A DNA stretch of 64,000 nt. It comes from Zoroaster sp. YZ-2022 (Eukaryota > Echinodermata > Asteroidea > Forcipulatida > Zoroasteridae). This document shows, piece by piece, positions 14,101 through 25,260 of the stretch; position 1 is the first letter of the stretch, and each line of letters begins with the position of its first letter. The position numbers and the translations under genes were made by a program. The stretch is taken from NCBI GenBank assembly GCA_029582265.1, contig CM055827.1:36570260-36634259 (forward strand), given 5' to 3'. Under the pieces are notes generated by a model. It had not been told where the DNA came from and searched no databases. It was given only the letters and a program-made list of their open reading frames with translations.

Positions 14101-17100
14101 TTTTTCCAAAACTTATTTAGTTAATTTCATACTTCATTGAGCTTCTCCATGTTTGTCTAGTTCCCAGGTAACCAATTGAAAATGACAATGAAAAAATCAT
14201 GATTTGAAAGGCACCAGTCTATTTGGGACATGTGCCTCATTTTGATCCTCATAGATTTGTGTATTAAAAAGCAAGTTGACCACTCCATGATGTTTTTTTT
14301 ACTATTCCCATTTTTATTCTTTCTTTCTTGTGTTCCTTCACAGCAACCAAATTCCTCAGTGCCTTAGCTTCTGATGGAGTGATAAACGAAGAGGCCATCT
14401 CTACGGAGGATTTGGATCGCATCTTTTCGCCGCTTATACAACAAGTACAAGACAGCATTCATAGGCAAGAAGTGTTACTCAATAATGTCCAGGTGAGTTT
14501 CATCATTGTCCGTCTCAAGTCTTTGGAAAGAACCGTAACCCTCACAGATACATGTACAACCCTCAAAGGAACAGACATTTAGTAAACCCTCTTTTATTGG
14601 ATTGTATCCAGGATTCAAACACACGGTTTTGTGAAGCGAAACAGTCAAACACATCAGCTTCCAACCGAGAAGATGTCCTCCGCAAACTTGCAACAGCTCA
14701 CGACGCCTACATGGAACTCACTTCAAATCTGACAGAAGGAACTAAGGTAGCTGTACAAACTATTTGCATCAATAAATACGATCTATTTAAGGCCGCTGGT
14801 ATTCACAAATTAAGTGGAAATTATATTATTAAAAGTGAGCCCTGCCTGCCTATAGTTTAACAATCACCATCGATATACATTTATTTTTATTCAGTTCTAT
14901 AATGACCTGACCCAGCTGTTGGTGCGTTTCCAAGGAAAGGTCAGCGACCTCTGCTTCGCCAGGAAGACAGAAAAGGAGGAGCTTCTTCGAGACCTGACTC
15001 AGAGCATCGCTAATCAGCCCACGTCACCGCCACCGGTGACCCCTGCTCATCATGCCCAAGGTAAGTGGACAAATCATGCCAATAGAGGGCGGTATCAGCT
15101 TCATGTACTTCATGTAGAGAGAGTTGTGCTTTCTAAGACATTTAGACATAATCTGCCTTCTGATCCATGTAGGCTGGTGTGGAAGTTTGATTTTGCTATT
15201 TTTGAATATCATTAAAAGGGAATGTACGACATGGGTAATGATGGAAAAACTGATTTTTGAATTACCAGTTCTATAGACCACGTCACAGATCGCTGGCATT
15301 TTGGTGATCACGACATTTTGGTGATCACGACATTTTGGTGATCCCCTCCTCATAAGAAAAGCGCACCGCGTGACTTCAAAACATTAAACAAGCACATTCA
15401 CAGCAACAATTTTGTCACCAGCTCAGAAAAGTACAACTTTTATTCTCATTAAAACCCTCCTATTCTCAAAACCATTTGTTTTTTCATAGTGTTTTGAGGG
15501 ATCAAACTATACAAGGGTTATTAATAAATGCCTGTATTGGTTCACTTTCAAAATTTAATTATTGAGTATTTTTGTTGAATAAGAAGATTTTTTAAAGCAT
15601 ATTTGGTCATGAAACACCGACTAATAATTGAGTAAATCAGCATGATGCAAAACACCATCTAAGCGCTAGAGTCGGCATGAAGCAAAATAAACTTAATTCA
15701 GTGACACCCACCCTATGTGTTTGCTAGACAATAACCTGTACTTCATTATTGCATGTAATATGAATAATTCAGTGACACCCACCCTATGTGTTTGCTAGAC
15801 AATAACCTGTACTTCATTATTGCATGTAATATGAATAATTCAGTGACTCCCACCCTATGTGTTTGCTAGACAATAACCTGTACTTCATTATTGCATGTAA
15901 TATGAATAATTCAGTGACACCCACCCATCATGTTTGCTAGACAATAACCTGTACTTCATTATTGCATGTAATATGAATAATTCAGTGACTCCCACCCTAC
16001 ATGTTTGCTAGACAATAATAACCTGGACTTCATTATTTGCATATTATATGAATAATTCAGTGACACCCACCCATCATGTTTGCTAGACAATAACCTGTAC
16101 TTCATTATTTGCATGTAATATGAATAATTCATTGAATCCCACCCTACGTGTTTGCTAGACAATAATAACCTGGACTTCATTATTTGATTTCCCGCATCCC
16201 TTCCCATCCTAATAGACAATTCTTCGCCACCTGTCCTGCTTAACATCTGTGGCTGTTTTATGTGTTCTAAATTCCTCCAAATGATTGTATTTTTCAGTCA
16301 TATCTTTTATATATTAACTTTACAATACATCTGAGCATCAAACTCCTTATTTTGTTTGTAATGCACATGCAAAAGTTAAACATGTGGGCACCTGTTTTTC
16401 AAAGAATACCAAGTTCGGATGCCCTGTTTCCTATTCCTGGCTTGTACTATTAATGACTTGGACAATTGCTGATGGACACCTAGTAATCCACCTATTAAAC
16501 GCAACAAACAAGACTTTATTGGAACCTGGCATTAATACCATAATAAATGTCTTTTATAAAAAAAATCTTTTTTTTAAAATTTGAATAACAGTATTATTTT
16601 TATTCGAATAACCACGCCCGACCGTAGGCCTCCAGTCTTGTTTTGGCATTATAGCCTGATGAATCACCCTACAATAACCAACAAATACTTAAGATAAATC
16701 ACTGAACATTTGATTCTTATCAGAGGTTAGATCCAGGGGCCAATTTCACAGCTGCTAAGCAAATATTGTTGCTAAGCAATATAAAACAGACTACCAGCCA
16801 AAATGCATACATTTTGCATGAAGGTTTGGCTGGTAACCAAAGAAATTTGCTAAGCCAGTTTTTCTAGTAAGCAATTTTGCTGCTTATCAGCTCTATGAAA
16901 TTAGCCCCAGGGTAGTAAATAAGGCAGCAAACAGAGGAGAGGGCAGTAGGCTCCCCCCCCAAAAAAAGGGGGGCGGGGACACACATATATGGCAAATCTA
17001 CAATGATCAAAATGGGGGACATGTAACTCTTGATCCTCTCCCATTTGCTCACATCTACCAATTGTTCCTGGTTTGCGTTAGAATTGCAACCATGAATAAC

Positions 17101-20100
17101 TTTAAACAGGTGTTTGTGATGGACATGACATTTGGTTGCGTTCTTTGGTTAGCATTACAGTCATGAATCACTTTAAACTAACAACCGCTATTGTGAACAT
17201 TTGGTATCAATGAACTTGACCCATTTTGTCTTGGCTTAGAAGCCATGAATCACATTCTGTAATCAACATTTGGTTATCGGGAACATGACATTTGCACCAG
17301 TTTTCTGGGTTTTTTTTTGTAGCCATGAATCACTAAAACTGCTTCAGTAATAATCCTGGTCTGGAATTTCAGGCTATGGCCTCTGTTGTCCTGGTCTTGG
17401 CCTTCGTGCCCTTAAAAATATTGGTTGCCTTGCCCCTATCCAACAAGAATGAAATTCCAGGCCTGAAAATCTCAAAATGTCCCAAGATTTTTTTTGTAGT
17501 GAGCCGAGAGTGTATCTGTGTGAATCACCATTTTAACACTGTTCCTCTGTCGTCCTAATATGTTCACCAGTAATCAACCAGGCACAGGGTACCGGTGGGT
17601 CATCTGCCCCAGTGGCCACCGGCCAACAAGGTAGATAACTACACTCACCATCACAGTTGCCAAAATATGCTTAGAACCAGGTCGGTTTATCCTTTAGTGT
17701 AACCAATCACAAGCAGCACCTTAATTGTCGCACTAAAATGTAGCGGGGATTGCACTAACACACAGTTATTCACAGTTAGTGCTCATCAGTATTAACACAT
17801 TAACTCGCACCATCTTGGATCTATGCATGAATCTATCATTGGTGAAGCCAGGAATTTGGCCTAATACTATAGGGAGTAGAAGGTTTTGTTAATGGCACTG
17901 TGGCAGCAGGAAAATGTAAGCCATTACATTTTTCTAAGACATTTCAATTTTCATTGGGGAAGTGGTGGGGGGATGGGGGTATAACCATTGGGGGGATGGG
18001 GGTATAACCATTGGGGGGATGGGGGTATAACCATTGGGGGGATGGGGGTATAACCATTGGGGGGATGGGGGTATAACCATTGGGGGAGGGGCGCAAGGCA
18101 TTAGCCAGGGTTTAGAAATAGGGTGTCCAAATTTGCTGGAAATTTCAAAACGGGGTGTCCAAATTGTTCACTTACAATACTTTTACATGTAAATGACAGA
18201 TGAAATAGGGTGTCCAAAATTAAATTGGAACAGGGTATCCAAAAGACACCCAGAGACCCCTCTGGCTAATACTATGGAGGGACGGGGGATGGATACAACA
18301 TACAAGTGTTCCTTGGCTCCCTGTACCTACACCACAGGGATACATGTGAGCTTTCCTAATTTTCCAATGCACTAAAGTGGTTAACTGACCAATGAAACGC
18401 GCAAAGATTTAGTCTTGTCATTATACATTTTTATTTTTGACCCCAATTTGAAAAACACCACATGCAATCATCATAGGCAAGCCCTAACTGACCGCACAAT
18501 TCTCTGACTCACTGACTTTATGAAAGGAACACGTACTCTGTGAGTACTTGCATGTTAGAAATTGTGCAGTACCACATGGGTTAAGGGTCTGTGCTTAGTA
18601 CTCACCACATATCCATAGCGCACGCATATTATTTATCCACTTGTGTCTTATCATAAGGCCAAAAAAAAAAAGATGTTGAGTTGCCCTCCACCGACCGACC
18701 CAAAAATGCTGAAATCTCGGGTCGGTTTTTTTTATTAATTTTTTTTTTTTATTTATTTATTTATTTTTTCTTTCTTTTTTCCCCCCCGTCATTCATAGGC
18801 CTATTTAGTAATGAAACTTACCAATTTTCTTTGTATAAAACATAAATACGTTTGATTTGTGAAATTTTCCACTTTTTTTACCGGTAAATTTACTGGTACC
18901 CAAGACTCAATCTACAGTACATGTTTTCAAATCGAATGGCCCCGGTCCTCACATGGTGCACTGCCTTCGCACACACTGTGTGCCAACAATTGCGACTCAA
19001 ATCTGCACGTTTTCCAATCGAATGGCCCCCTCACATGTTTTCCACTGGCTTCGCGCACTGTTTTGTATGTCAATGATTGCGACTCAATCTACACGTTTTC
19101 AAATCAAATGGCCCTCACACGTTGTGCATGCACTGGCTCCCCGCACTGTACGTGTGTCAACGATTGCGACTCAATCTACACGATTTCAAATCGAATGGCC
19201 ACTCACATGTTGCATGTTGAGCATTGCACGCAATATGGATGAATTTGCTGTGTCAATCACAGCGAAAAGTACAACAAAAATGCTTGGGATACTTTTATTC
19301 TGAAGCAAAATTCCTTGCTGATAGGTATACAAATGAAAAACATGGTATGTAGTTTCAGTTCCAATGCATTTCAATCTTAAAATGACAGTCAAGGAGAAAA
19401 AAAAAAATAAAAATCCCGACCGACCGACCCCTTCAAATATTTTCACTGGAGGGCAACTCAACAAATTTTTTTTTTTTTTGCCTAATTCTCACAAATTACA
19501 GCTTGTATTTTGAGGACAATTTGGAAGCCTCTTAATTACCTTTTTAATTAAAAAAGCCTTTGCTTATTCTTCTTTATTCATACTTCTGCTATTTTGAATT
19601 TCAAATAGACTTTGGATTTAAGATAACCATATTTGTGATTTGTTTGTCATCTCATTAATGTCAGCGTTGTATTTTATTGAAAGGAACATTTAAAATTGGT
19701 AATCTCAAACAAATAAATGATCTAAGTTTCTCAAACAAATTTCAAACAAATGATCTAAGTTTCATATTAAACTTACGATCAACAGGGCATGGAATTGGAG
19801 TGCTAGTTTTAGATTAACTCGGTGATTGCCATAATACCCCACATGATACAAGGTCATATTACTGTTGCTGCTGCATAGATGAGCCAGTAATTTTCAGTCA
19901 CTGTGTTAATCTTACACTAGGACATCGATTTCATATTCTGTCAAATCTGCTCTGATCATGATGATATTGCACCTTTAATGATGATGAAGAACATCTCTTG
20001 AATACTTTCTGTCTGAGCTACATGTACTTTCATTTTTGGTTGGTCAAAAATTGTCAAAATTATTTCCAAATTTTTTTTAGCTGAACAAAAAAAGATGATG

Positions 20101-21577
20101 GATCAAAATTCCACATTAGTAGAAGTTCATTGTTTGTGGTTGCATTTCTAAACATCTGAATGCATTTTCTTAATAACAACACAACATAACAAAAGTAAGT
20201 GTTTTTCAGGGAGTCAAATCCCAGAAACGACTTAGAGTTGGAAGCAAATCTTTTTGTGTGTTCATTACTCCCATAGAGGTATATTGAAAAAAATCCTCAA
20301 AATCTTAGCAGGATGACCCATATGTTTATCTTATTCAAATGAAGTTTAATTAAGGGCATGTTAAAGCTCTCTTTAACGTTCATTGTTTTTAGACCTTCAT
20401 TCACACTAACCTAAATAACATTCCTGCATGACCATCACTAGCATATTTTTAACCAGTTCGCGTCGGAGGCCGTGTATACACGCAATTTTTTTTGGGACAG
20501 CGGATCGGAGAGCGTCTAAACACGCCACAGGATTCTCGGGAATATTTGTATAGATTCCCGGTCGACGTGGCAACGAGCCATAAGCATACGGTGGAAGACG
20601 TGGTCTCCCCGGTCACGCTCTGGTGAGCACCATTGGTCGTGTTTGTGCGGTAAAAATAAACCCGCCACATGGTTCGGCAAAACTTTTTTATTCCCGATGC
20701 GAACTGGTTAATGCTATCTCTTCATGACCCCCCCCCCCCCAATCTCATCCCTTGTAACCCCAACCCACAGCTCCCCAAGTGAAATGTATTACATAACCCC
20801 CAGTTCTTGGCAACTGTGGAATCGGAAATGCTTACCTTTTCTTTAAAGTTGTTGCCCATTTGTTAAGTTTTCTGTGCATTTCCATTCTACTGTTGGCATG
20901 TATATGGGGTCATGTAGTAATTATTCATGTGCCGCTGTACATCCTTAATGTATACTTTTAATGTGATGATTATTTTGCTGTCCATAATAACAGGTTCATG
21001 TAATAACTGAAGGAGGACAACAATAATAATCTTACTTGGATGAGATTCCCAATTAGCAGCCAAATGTAGGTGTTACTTCTGAAAAGTAACTGTTACTGAA
21101 TTTGTATTAATTTATACAGATAGATGTACAAAAGATGTAAACAAGAATTCTTTTTCTTCATTTGCAGAGTCAGCTGCAAGAACAGCACCTCCGCGTCCAA
21201 GCCAACCCCCAATACGAACCCAAGCCCCAACCCCTGCCCAAGCACCACCCCCTGCCCAGGTACCACCCCTTGCCCAAGCACCTCAACAACCATACCCCCA
21301 AGGTTCCCCAGCACCCAATTATGCCCCTGGGTACCAGCCCATGCCCAGTTATGCTCCCTATGGGGGATTTACGCCCATGCCCACACCCTATAACCCATAT
21401 GCTGGCCCCCAGCAACCCCAGGGGTATGGTAACCCATATCAACAACAGCCTGGGCAGAATCCACAGCAGTATCCACAACAGTATCCACAACAGGGTGGGT
21501 ATCCACAACAACAGGGTAGATATCCACAACCATCAGCTCCACAGCAACCAGGCTACAACCCATATCAGCAACGGTAA
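8079..21577 (+). CDS. PDCD6IP: ALIX / programmed cell death 6-interacting protein, complete, 15 coding exons
   Basis: Exons: 8079-8287, 8605-8659, 9446-9515, 9764-10045, 10507-10733, 10908-11130, 11323-11446, 11798-11975, 12904-13125, 13845-14004, 14344-14492, 14612-14746, 14895-15060, 17571-17630, 21168-21577. All have GT-AG borders, phases match, and the total is 2670 nt (889 aa plus TAA), close to the 868 aa of human ALIX. The order is Bro1 domain (about 1-358), V domain (about 360-700) and proline/glutamine-rich tail. Strongly conserved stretches include [44 protein letters not shown] and LVRFQGK. ALIX is a cytosolic ESCRT adaptor: Bro1 binds CHMP4, the V domain binds YPXnL ligands and the tail binds TSG101 and ALG-2-type partners in endosomal sorting, cytokinetic abscission and membrane repair. 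The start at 8079 (AAAGATGG, good context) aligns with the vertebrate N terminus; ATG 8055 would add 8 residues. Confidence 0.96.
8980..9288. mobile_element. Degenerate CCCTAACTCCCTAG MITE (family B-like) in ALIX intron 2
   Basis: Left end ATAACCCTAACTCCCTAGG and right end AGGTTAGGATTAA are imperfect inverted repeats. Near both ends are the CCTCCAAATCCTTCA and GATTTTGGAGGATT blocks also seen in the cleaner copies at 34989 and 50304. It is larger (309 bp) and more diverged than those. Confidence 0.55.
12070..12436 (-). mobile_element. tRNA-Leu-derived SINE, full length, in ALIX intron 8
   Basis: Read on the minus strand, the head is GTCGTGGCCGAGCGGTCTAG, then an anticodon arm with CGGACTCAAGTTCTG, then box B as GGGTTCGAATCCC. 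This matches tRNA-Leu(CAA) layout. A body with the TGAGCAAGACACTT and CTCCCCAGGGAGCTGAG blocks follows, then CGCCTTGAGC and GTGCGCTATATAAG, and an (ATT)n tail. Near-identical 13-bp target-site duplications, TGCGCATTTTATA at 12057-12069 and TGCACATTTTATA at 12437-12449, bracket it. Confidence 0.92.
13210..13720 (+). repeat. Dispersed repeat (GTGCTATCATTT family) in ALIX intron 9
   Basis: Blocks in order: ACTTGGTGTAAAGTTGATG, GAGGTGCTATCATTTCAGTA, TTTTCTCGTTAATGACACAA and GATGAAACTTTCAC. The same blocks in the same order recur at 29835-29930 (partial) and 55155-55640, with a shorter match near 11590. No open frame. It is probably a non-autonomous element of unknown class. Confidence 0.6.
15295..15345. 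repeat. Short tandem repeat, ~20-bp unit, about 2.7 copies
   Basis: Unit CATTTTGGTGATCACGA is repeated three times just inside ALIX intron 13. Confidence 0.7.
15696..16185. repeat. 71-bp tandem repeat array in ALIX intron 13, about 7 copies
   Basis: Unit starts ATTCAGTGACACCCACCCTA and continues through TTTGCTAGACAATAACCTG and GCATGTAATATGAATA. The first two copies start at 15696 and 15767, giving a 71-bp period. Early copies are almost identical; later ones carry small insertions such as ATAATAACC. No coding or RNA-gene feature was seen. Confidence 0.9.
16733..16912. mobile_element. Terminal-inverted-repeat MITE in ALIX intron 13
   Basis: Starts CCAGGGGCCAATTTCACAG and ends with the inverted form CTATGAAATTAGCCCCAGG. 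Inverted similarity continues inward in the TGCTAAGCAA and TTAGCA blocks. 180 bp, non-coding. No clear target-site duplication was found. Confidence 0.7.
17571..17630 (+). other. PDCD6IP: ALIX exon 14, small 60-bp exon in the tail
   Basis: Acceptor TTCACCAG at 17562-17569/70 and donor GTAGAT flank 60 bases. The exon enters and leaves with one base of a split codon, so it adds exactly 20 residues (VINQAQ, then a G/S/A/P/V-rich run ending GQQ) and can be skipped without a frame change. Direct joining of exon 13 to exon 15 is also in frame. That makes it a plausible cassette exon. It lies alone in about 6 kb of repeat-rich intron, so confidence is lower than for the other exons. Confidence 0.7.
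17967..18091 (+). repeat. G-rich 23-bp minisatellite, about 5 copies, in ALIX intron 14
   Basis: Unit GGGGGGATGGGGGTATAACC plus ATT is repeated about five times with almost no divergence. Each unit contains two runs of five or six G on the coding strand, so the array has many candidate G-quadruplex tracts in the nascent transcript. Confidence 0.88.
18657..19482. mobile_element. Non-autonomous TIR element with an internal minisatellite, ALIX intron 14
   Basis: Left end AAGGCC, poly-A, then TGTTGAGTTGCCCTCCA; right end is the inverted form TGGAGGGCAACTCAACA, poly-T, GCC. Just inside are CCGACCGACCC and its inverse. The interior 18905-19225 holds about 3.5 copies of a roughly 87-bp unit with the blocks GCGACTCAATCTACACG and TTTCAAATCGAATGGCC. 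The open frames across it are by-products of this repeat, not a gene. Confidence 0.75.
19767..19978. mobile_element. TTAA MITE family A copy, diverged, ALIX intron 14
   Basis: Reverse-oriented relative of the 733-957 copy: GATCAACAGGGCATGGAATTGGAG on the left (shortened here) and CTGATCATGATGATATTGCAC before TTAA on the right. The left terminal bases are lost or mutated. Confidence 0.75.
20449..20711. mobile_element. TTAA MITE family C, copy 1, ALIX intron 14
   Basis: TTAA at 20449-20452 and 20708-20711 flank an element starting CCAGTTCGCGTCGG and ending CCGATGCGAACTGG. It is noticeably GC-richer than its surroundings. The copy at 49720-49981 is related, in the opposite orientation. Confidence 0.88.
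21168..21577 (+). other. PDCD6IP: ALIX exon 15: proline/glutamine/tyrosine-rich tail with PSAP motif
   Basis: The terminal exon encodes about residues 754-889. It begins [14 protein letters not shown], which holds a PPRP-type SH3 ligand, continues with PAQAPPP repeats and then NPY, YPQQ and QQPGY repeats. A TSG101-binding P(S/T)AP motif is present as PSAP at residues 875-878 (21530-21541), 11 residues from the C terminus. In human ALIX, PSAP sits near residue 717 at the front of the tail. The stop is TAA at 21575-21577. Confidence 0.9.
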
Positions 21578-22346
21578 AGGTAGAAATACTGTAGACAGTA
21601 GTTGATTTTCCAGCGGGAATTACTCATTGCAACTTGTCAAGCACCCTTAGATTGATTTAACATGTTTTAAGTGTAAGTCTTGCATTGACTAATTTCCTGT
21701 CATACGATTCAAACTGGAAGCTTTAAAACATGAGTTGACAGATCAAGTGTGTGTTCATGTAGATATCGATCATTAGCTGACATATTGTCATTTTTATATT
21801 ATGTACAACTCCATTGTGCTCAGAATGAGGCATGTTTGATGTAGTCTGGTGCCTATGAAGTGGTGTACCATATCATTACGACCCCTTTCATGACTTCTGG
21901 GAACATGACAATGAAGAAATCTGAATGAAGATAAATTCCAAATTTCATTTCTTTATTAATTGTAAACCTGTTCCACTCTGTTGAATAATCACTGGAATAG
22001 TAAATACAAACAAGTTGTATTGTCAACAAAGTAAAACCAACTATGCTTGTAAAATAGCTCATCCAGGCACAAAATCTGCAACGATGCATCTGTGACTGTT
22101 GTTTTGTACAGTACACACAGAAAATCAACTGCTTTGTAATGTTTGATGTGAAATGCCCTTGTATAAGAAAAAAACAATTGAAGCTACTGTAATTGATTCA
22201 CACATGAAATAGTCAAGGAGTCTCAGTGTCAAAATCATTAATGGTATCCATTGTTCATGTTTTGTCCATTGATTCAACTACTGTTTATTGTCAAAGTGTG
22301 TGCAGGAATCGTGTTTAATATATCTCAATGCTAGCCATTCAATAAA
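21578..22346 (+). other. ALIX 3' UTR with candidate poly(A) signal at 22341-22346
   Basis: Non-coding sequence follows the stop codon. The first clear AATAAA is at 22341-22346. No other gene signal is present here; the limit is inferred. Confidence 0.45.
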
Positions 22347-22642
22347 ATCAAGATTTTGAATTACCTAGTTTTGCTCACAAATGCAAGATCTGCTGTATTA
22401 CGAGTGGATGTGACATTTCAAATTTTATCATAGTCCCATTTTACCACACCCCTCTTCCCTCAAAAATTAAAATAAATATAAATGAGTAAGATAGCAAAAC
22501 AATGAATAAAAATAAATGTACATACATAAACATCTGCAGGAAGAGGTAAAGCATTAATTAATACACGCAAATATTATAATGCTTATTAATTTATTAAAAA
22601 AATTGTTATTAAAGATCCTGAGAAGTTATTCTGTCTGACATG

Positions 22643-23047
22643 TAGGGCTGTGCATTTTCGGATATTTTTGGAACCGGATACCCGAAATCAGGAAACTTCG
22701 GATACCCGGATACCCGTTTTCATTTTTGTTGAAAACATGCCTCCGGTGGTGTACAAATAGATGTACTGTAAATGGTAACAAATTGACTTTTACAATACAG
22801 AGAATACCATACTTAAATCGATCTTTTCTTTATTGGAGTGCAATCTCTTGAATTTAAAGATAATTGTGTGTAAAAGTGTAAAAATTACATTGTTCAAGAG
22901 TCACAGATTTCTGTTCGCACCGCTCAAATGTTAAGTCCGAATTTTAAAAAGTCGTTTGCGGGTAATTGGAACCGAAAAATGGAACCGAAAAATGGAACCG
23001 GGTAATGACCGTTTCGGTCGGGTATCCGGATACCCGGCACAGCCCTA
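22643..23047. mobile_element. hAT-like MITE with 8-bp target-site duplication
   Basis: Ends TAGGGCTGTGC and GCACAGCCCTA are inverted repeats. A perfect 8-bp duplication CTGACATG lies at 22635-22642 and 23048-23055. Subterminal GGATACCCGGATACCCG type repeats occur near both ends in inverted form. 8-bp duplications and TAGGG-type ends are typical of hAT elements. 405 bp, no transposase. Confidence 0.92.
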
Positions 23048-23055
23048 CTGACATG

Positions 23056-24700
23056 TTATATTTTTTGAGAAAAATCTGAAGTGGATCACCAGCCAGTGAT
23101 TCCATTTCACAATAGAATGAATTTGCAAGCCACCAGTGCTATTCTCTTAGAGCATGCACAATGCCTCTAAGGTGAAACTGATTTTGAGTTTATAAGCACA
23201 GAATATATGGTGTCACATTTCTGTTGTCATTAGGCGGTATCATGGTTGAATGTTAATACCCAAGATTCTCATTTCCTCAGTGCTTTCTGCTGGGGTAGTT
23301 CCAAGGTAGCATAACTAAGGACACTGAGGAATGAGGGTGGAACACTGCCAACAACAAGAGTGAACCATCAATTATCTTGCATCATGTACAAGGGGAAGGT
23401 GCACATGACACATTTGATTCCTCCATCTAATTACCAATGCTGCAGTAATCTTCAGCCAGACGATATCATTTCAAAATTTACATAAAGCCATTTCTCAAAT
23501 CCCATGCCTAGTGGAAATGTCTTTTTTATCCTTGGGTGTTCTTGAAGTATGTTAGTCATTTCTAAGGATAAGACTTGTCTTCTACTGACTGCCTCATACT
23601 TGGTATTACTGTGCACTTAATTATGAAATACACTTATATTTGCCACAGTTGTACTGTCACCGTAGATGCTTTTATTTTTAAATATTCAAAGTACCTTCTG
23701 CGATTTGATGTAGATAATAAAATGGTAAATTAATGCTACATTTGTGAAATGTATTTAATACAGCTGTTTTTTAAAAGGGCAAGGCTAGTGTAATTCTCAA
23801 TACAATATGCAGGAAACGTTACTGAAAAACCTCCAAGTTCATCAAATGTTTTAATTAAAATTACTCATTAAAACTAAACATAATTGGCTAAATTTTTAAA
23901 GACTATACCAAATGCAATGTGTATTATTGAAATTACACAAAAATGCTAATTAATTTGTTGTTTCTTCTACAATTTGTTTGAACATGTAATGACATGTAAG
24001 GATACTATTTTATTTCAATTGTCAAGTTATATTGGTCATTGGCATACACACATTGAGAGGCATCATAGACTATAAAACAATTATATAAATGGTTATTCTT
24101 TTGTGCTAAATTTTATATCTACTTTTTTTCTTTTTGCGAGAGTATTGTAAATGTTTATAAAGCCGTTGTTGTTCAATGCTTATAATTATTGCAGTTAATA
24201 AATGTAGATGTAAAGATGTTCATTTTACTTTAATTTTGCTTTAATAAAACAAGTAAATAAATGATATTCAGTTATCAATTATACATATATATATATATAT
24301 ATACTTTTGCTTATGATATCTATTTCTGTGGGTTTGGGGTGATTGTTGAATTCTTCAGACTTTCTCCAATTAAGTCTTTATTCACAATACTGAAATTAGG
24401 TTTGTTCCAAAAGTGTGTATGTGAAAGAACCATTTTTAAAACACATGGAACATGACATCCATGTACCTCCATATCAAAAACTGCATTTCAAAAGTTTGAA
24501 TTCCTAATAATAATTTAAGAGTATCAAAATCAAGAGTTTTGAAATTCTCAAAACATTTTACCAATTAATTTGTGAACAATGTGAAAATTTTACTAAATTT
24601 ACTTCAAATCATGTGTCTATATAAGATCAAACCAAAGCAAGTAAGTGGCCAGATCCCAGAGGTGTTGTCAAGATGTAAAGGAGGTCTTGTGTCTTACGTC
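23056..24700. other. AT-rich intergenic stretch, no gene seen
   Basis: Contains a (TA)n microsatellite at about 24281-24302 and several AATAAA motifs, including 24241-24250. No exon-like segment recognised. Confidence 0.5.
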
Positions 24701-25065
24701 CCCATGAGGAGAGAGCCTAGTGTATGCGTAACGTTGACACCTGGAGAACCTTAGTAACTTCATGTCGCGAAAATATATCCATGTCAGACGTTCTTGAATC
24801 CGCAGTGGTTCATAAAAGTACCTTAAAGAAAGGATTCGTAATAATCATCAAAACCATACCAGCTTTGGTTCAAGAAACGTCAGAGTAAACTTTCAGTTGG
24901 CAGTGGCATAAAATTCCAAGATAGGGATTCGTGGAGCTGAGACCAACCGCTTCTGAGCAAGACAAGTAAATCTGTCTTTAACAGCAGTACAACGTTGGAT
25001 TCAAGTCATGTTATCGACATGCCAAGCGGATTCAACAAATGTTCAATTTCAAGACAATTTTTCAG

Positions 25066-25260
25066 CTACTGAGTAACTTTTACGGCATAAACTATCGCGC
25101 TGTGTACCCAAGTCGCCTTCCTTCCTCCATGGTACAAGACCGTCCGTGCTTTCCGCTGAGGAAAGCTGCAGAACTCATCAACAGATCTGAAGACTTTTTG
25201 GCAAGGCATGTGCAGGTCAAACATGTTCCACAGAGACAGAAATATCAACGCATGAAAGAC
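25066..25260 (+). CDS. Isolated candidate exon, unrecognised protein
   Basis: A 195-bp open stretch (65 codons) begins after TTTTTCAG and ends at GAC with a strong donor GTGAGT, phase 0 at both ends. An alternative is a first exon with ATG at 25039 or 25130. The peptide contains YGINYRAVYPSRLPSS, then CFPLRKAAELINRSEDFLAR and a basic C-terminal part ending KYQRMKD. Composition and codon use look protein-like, unlike the surrounding AT-rich sequence, but no family was recognised. It could be an early exon of the large gene at 52681, though phases require at least one more exon between them, which was not found. It could also be a false exon. Confidence 0.3.

Larger units (their letters stand above)
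11323..15060 (+). other. PDCD6IP: ALIX exons 7-13: V domain
   Basis: These exons encode about residues 356-733. Family knowledge: two helical arms form a V that binds YPXnL late-domain motifs in cargo adaptors. Visible blocks include DLFEKLVP at the Bro1/V junction, [46 protein letters not shown], and the C-terminal [20 protein letters not shown] followed by [16 protein letters not shown] sits in intron 8 and a dispersed repeat in intron 9. Confidence 0.9.

Noticed and set aside
15696..16185. CRISPR-like array
   Set aside because: The 71-bp units are directly tandem with no unique spacers, and the DNA is animal. The same applies to 55207-55495.
18859..19303. Cysteine-rich protein frames in 18.8-19.3 kb
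   Set aside because: They follow the 87-bp internal repeat of a TIR element, have no splice sites and show the same peptide in shifted frames.
21093..21563. Antisense frames over the ALIX tail
   Set aside because: They are mirror images of the low-complexity P/Q-rich coding exon on the plus strand.
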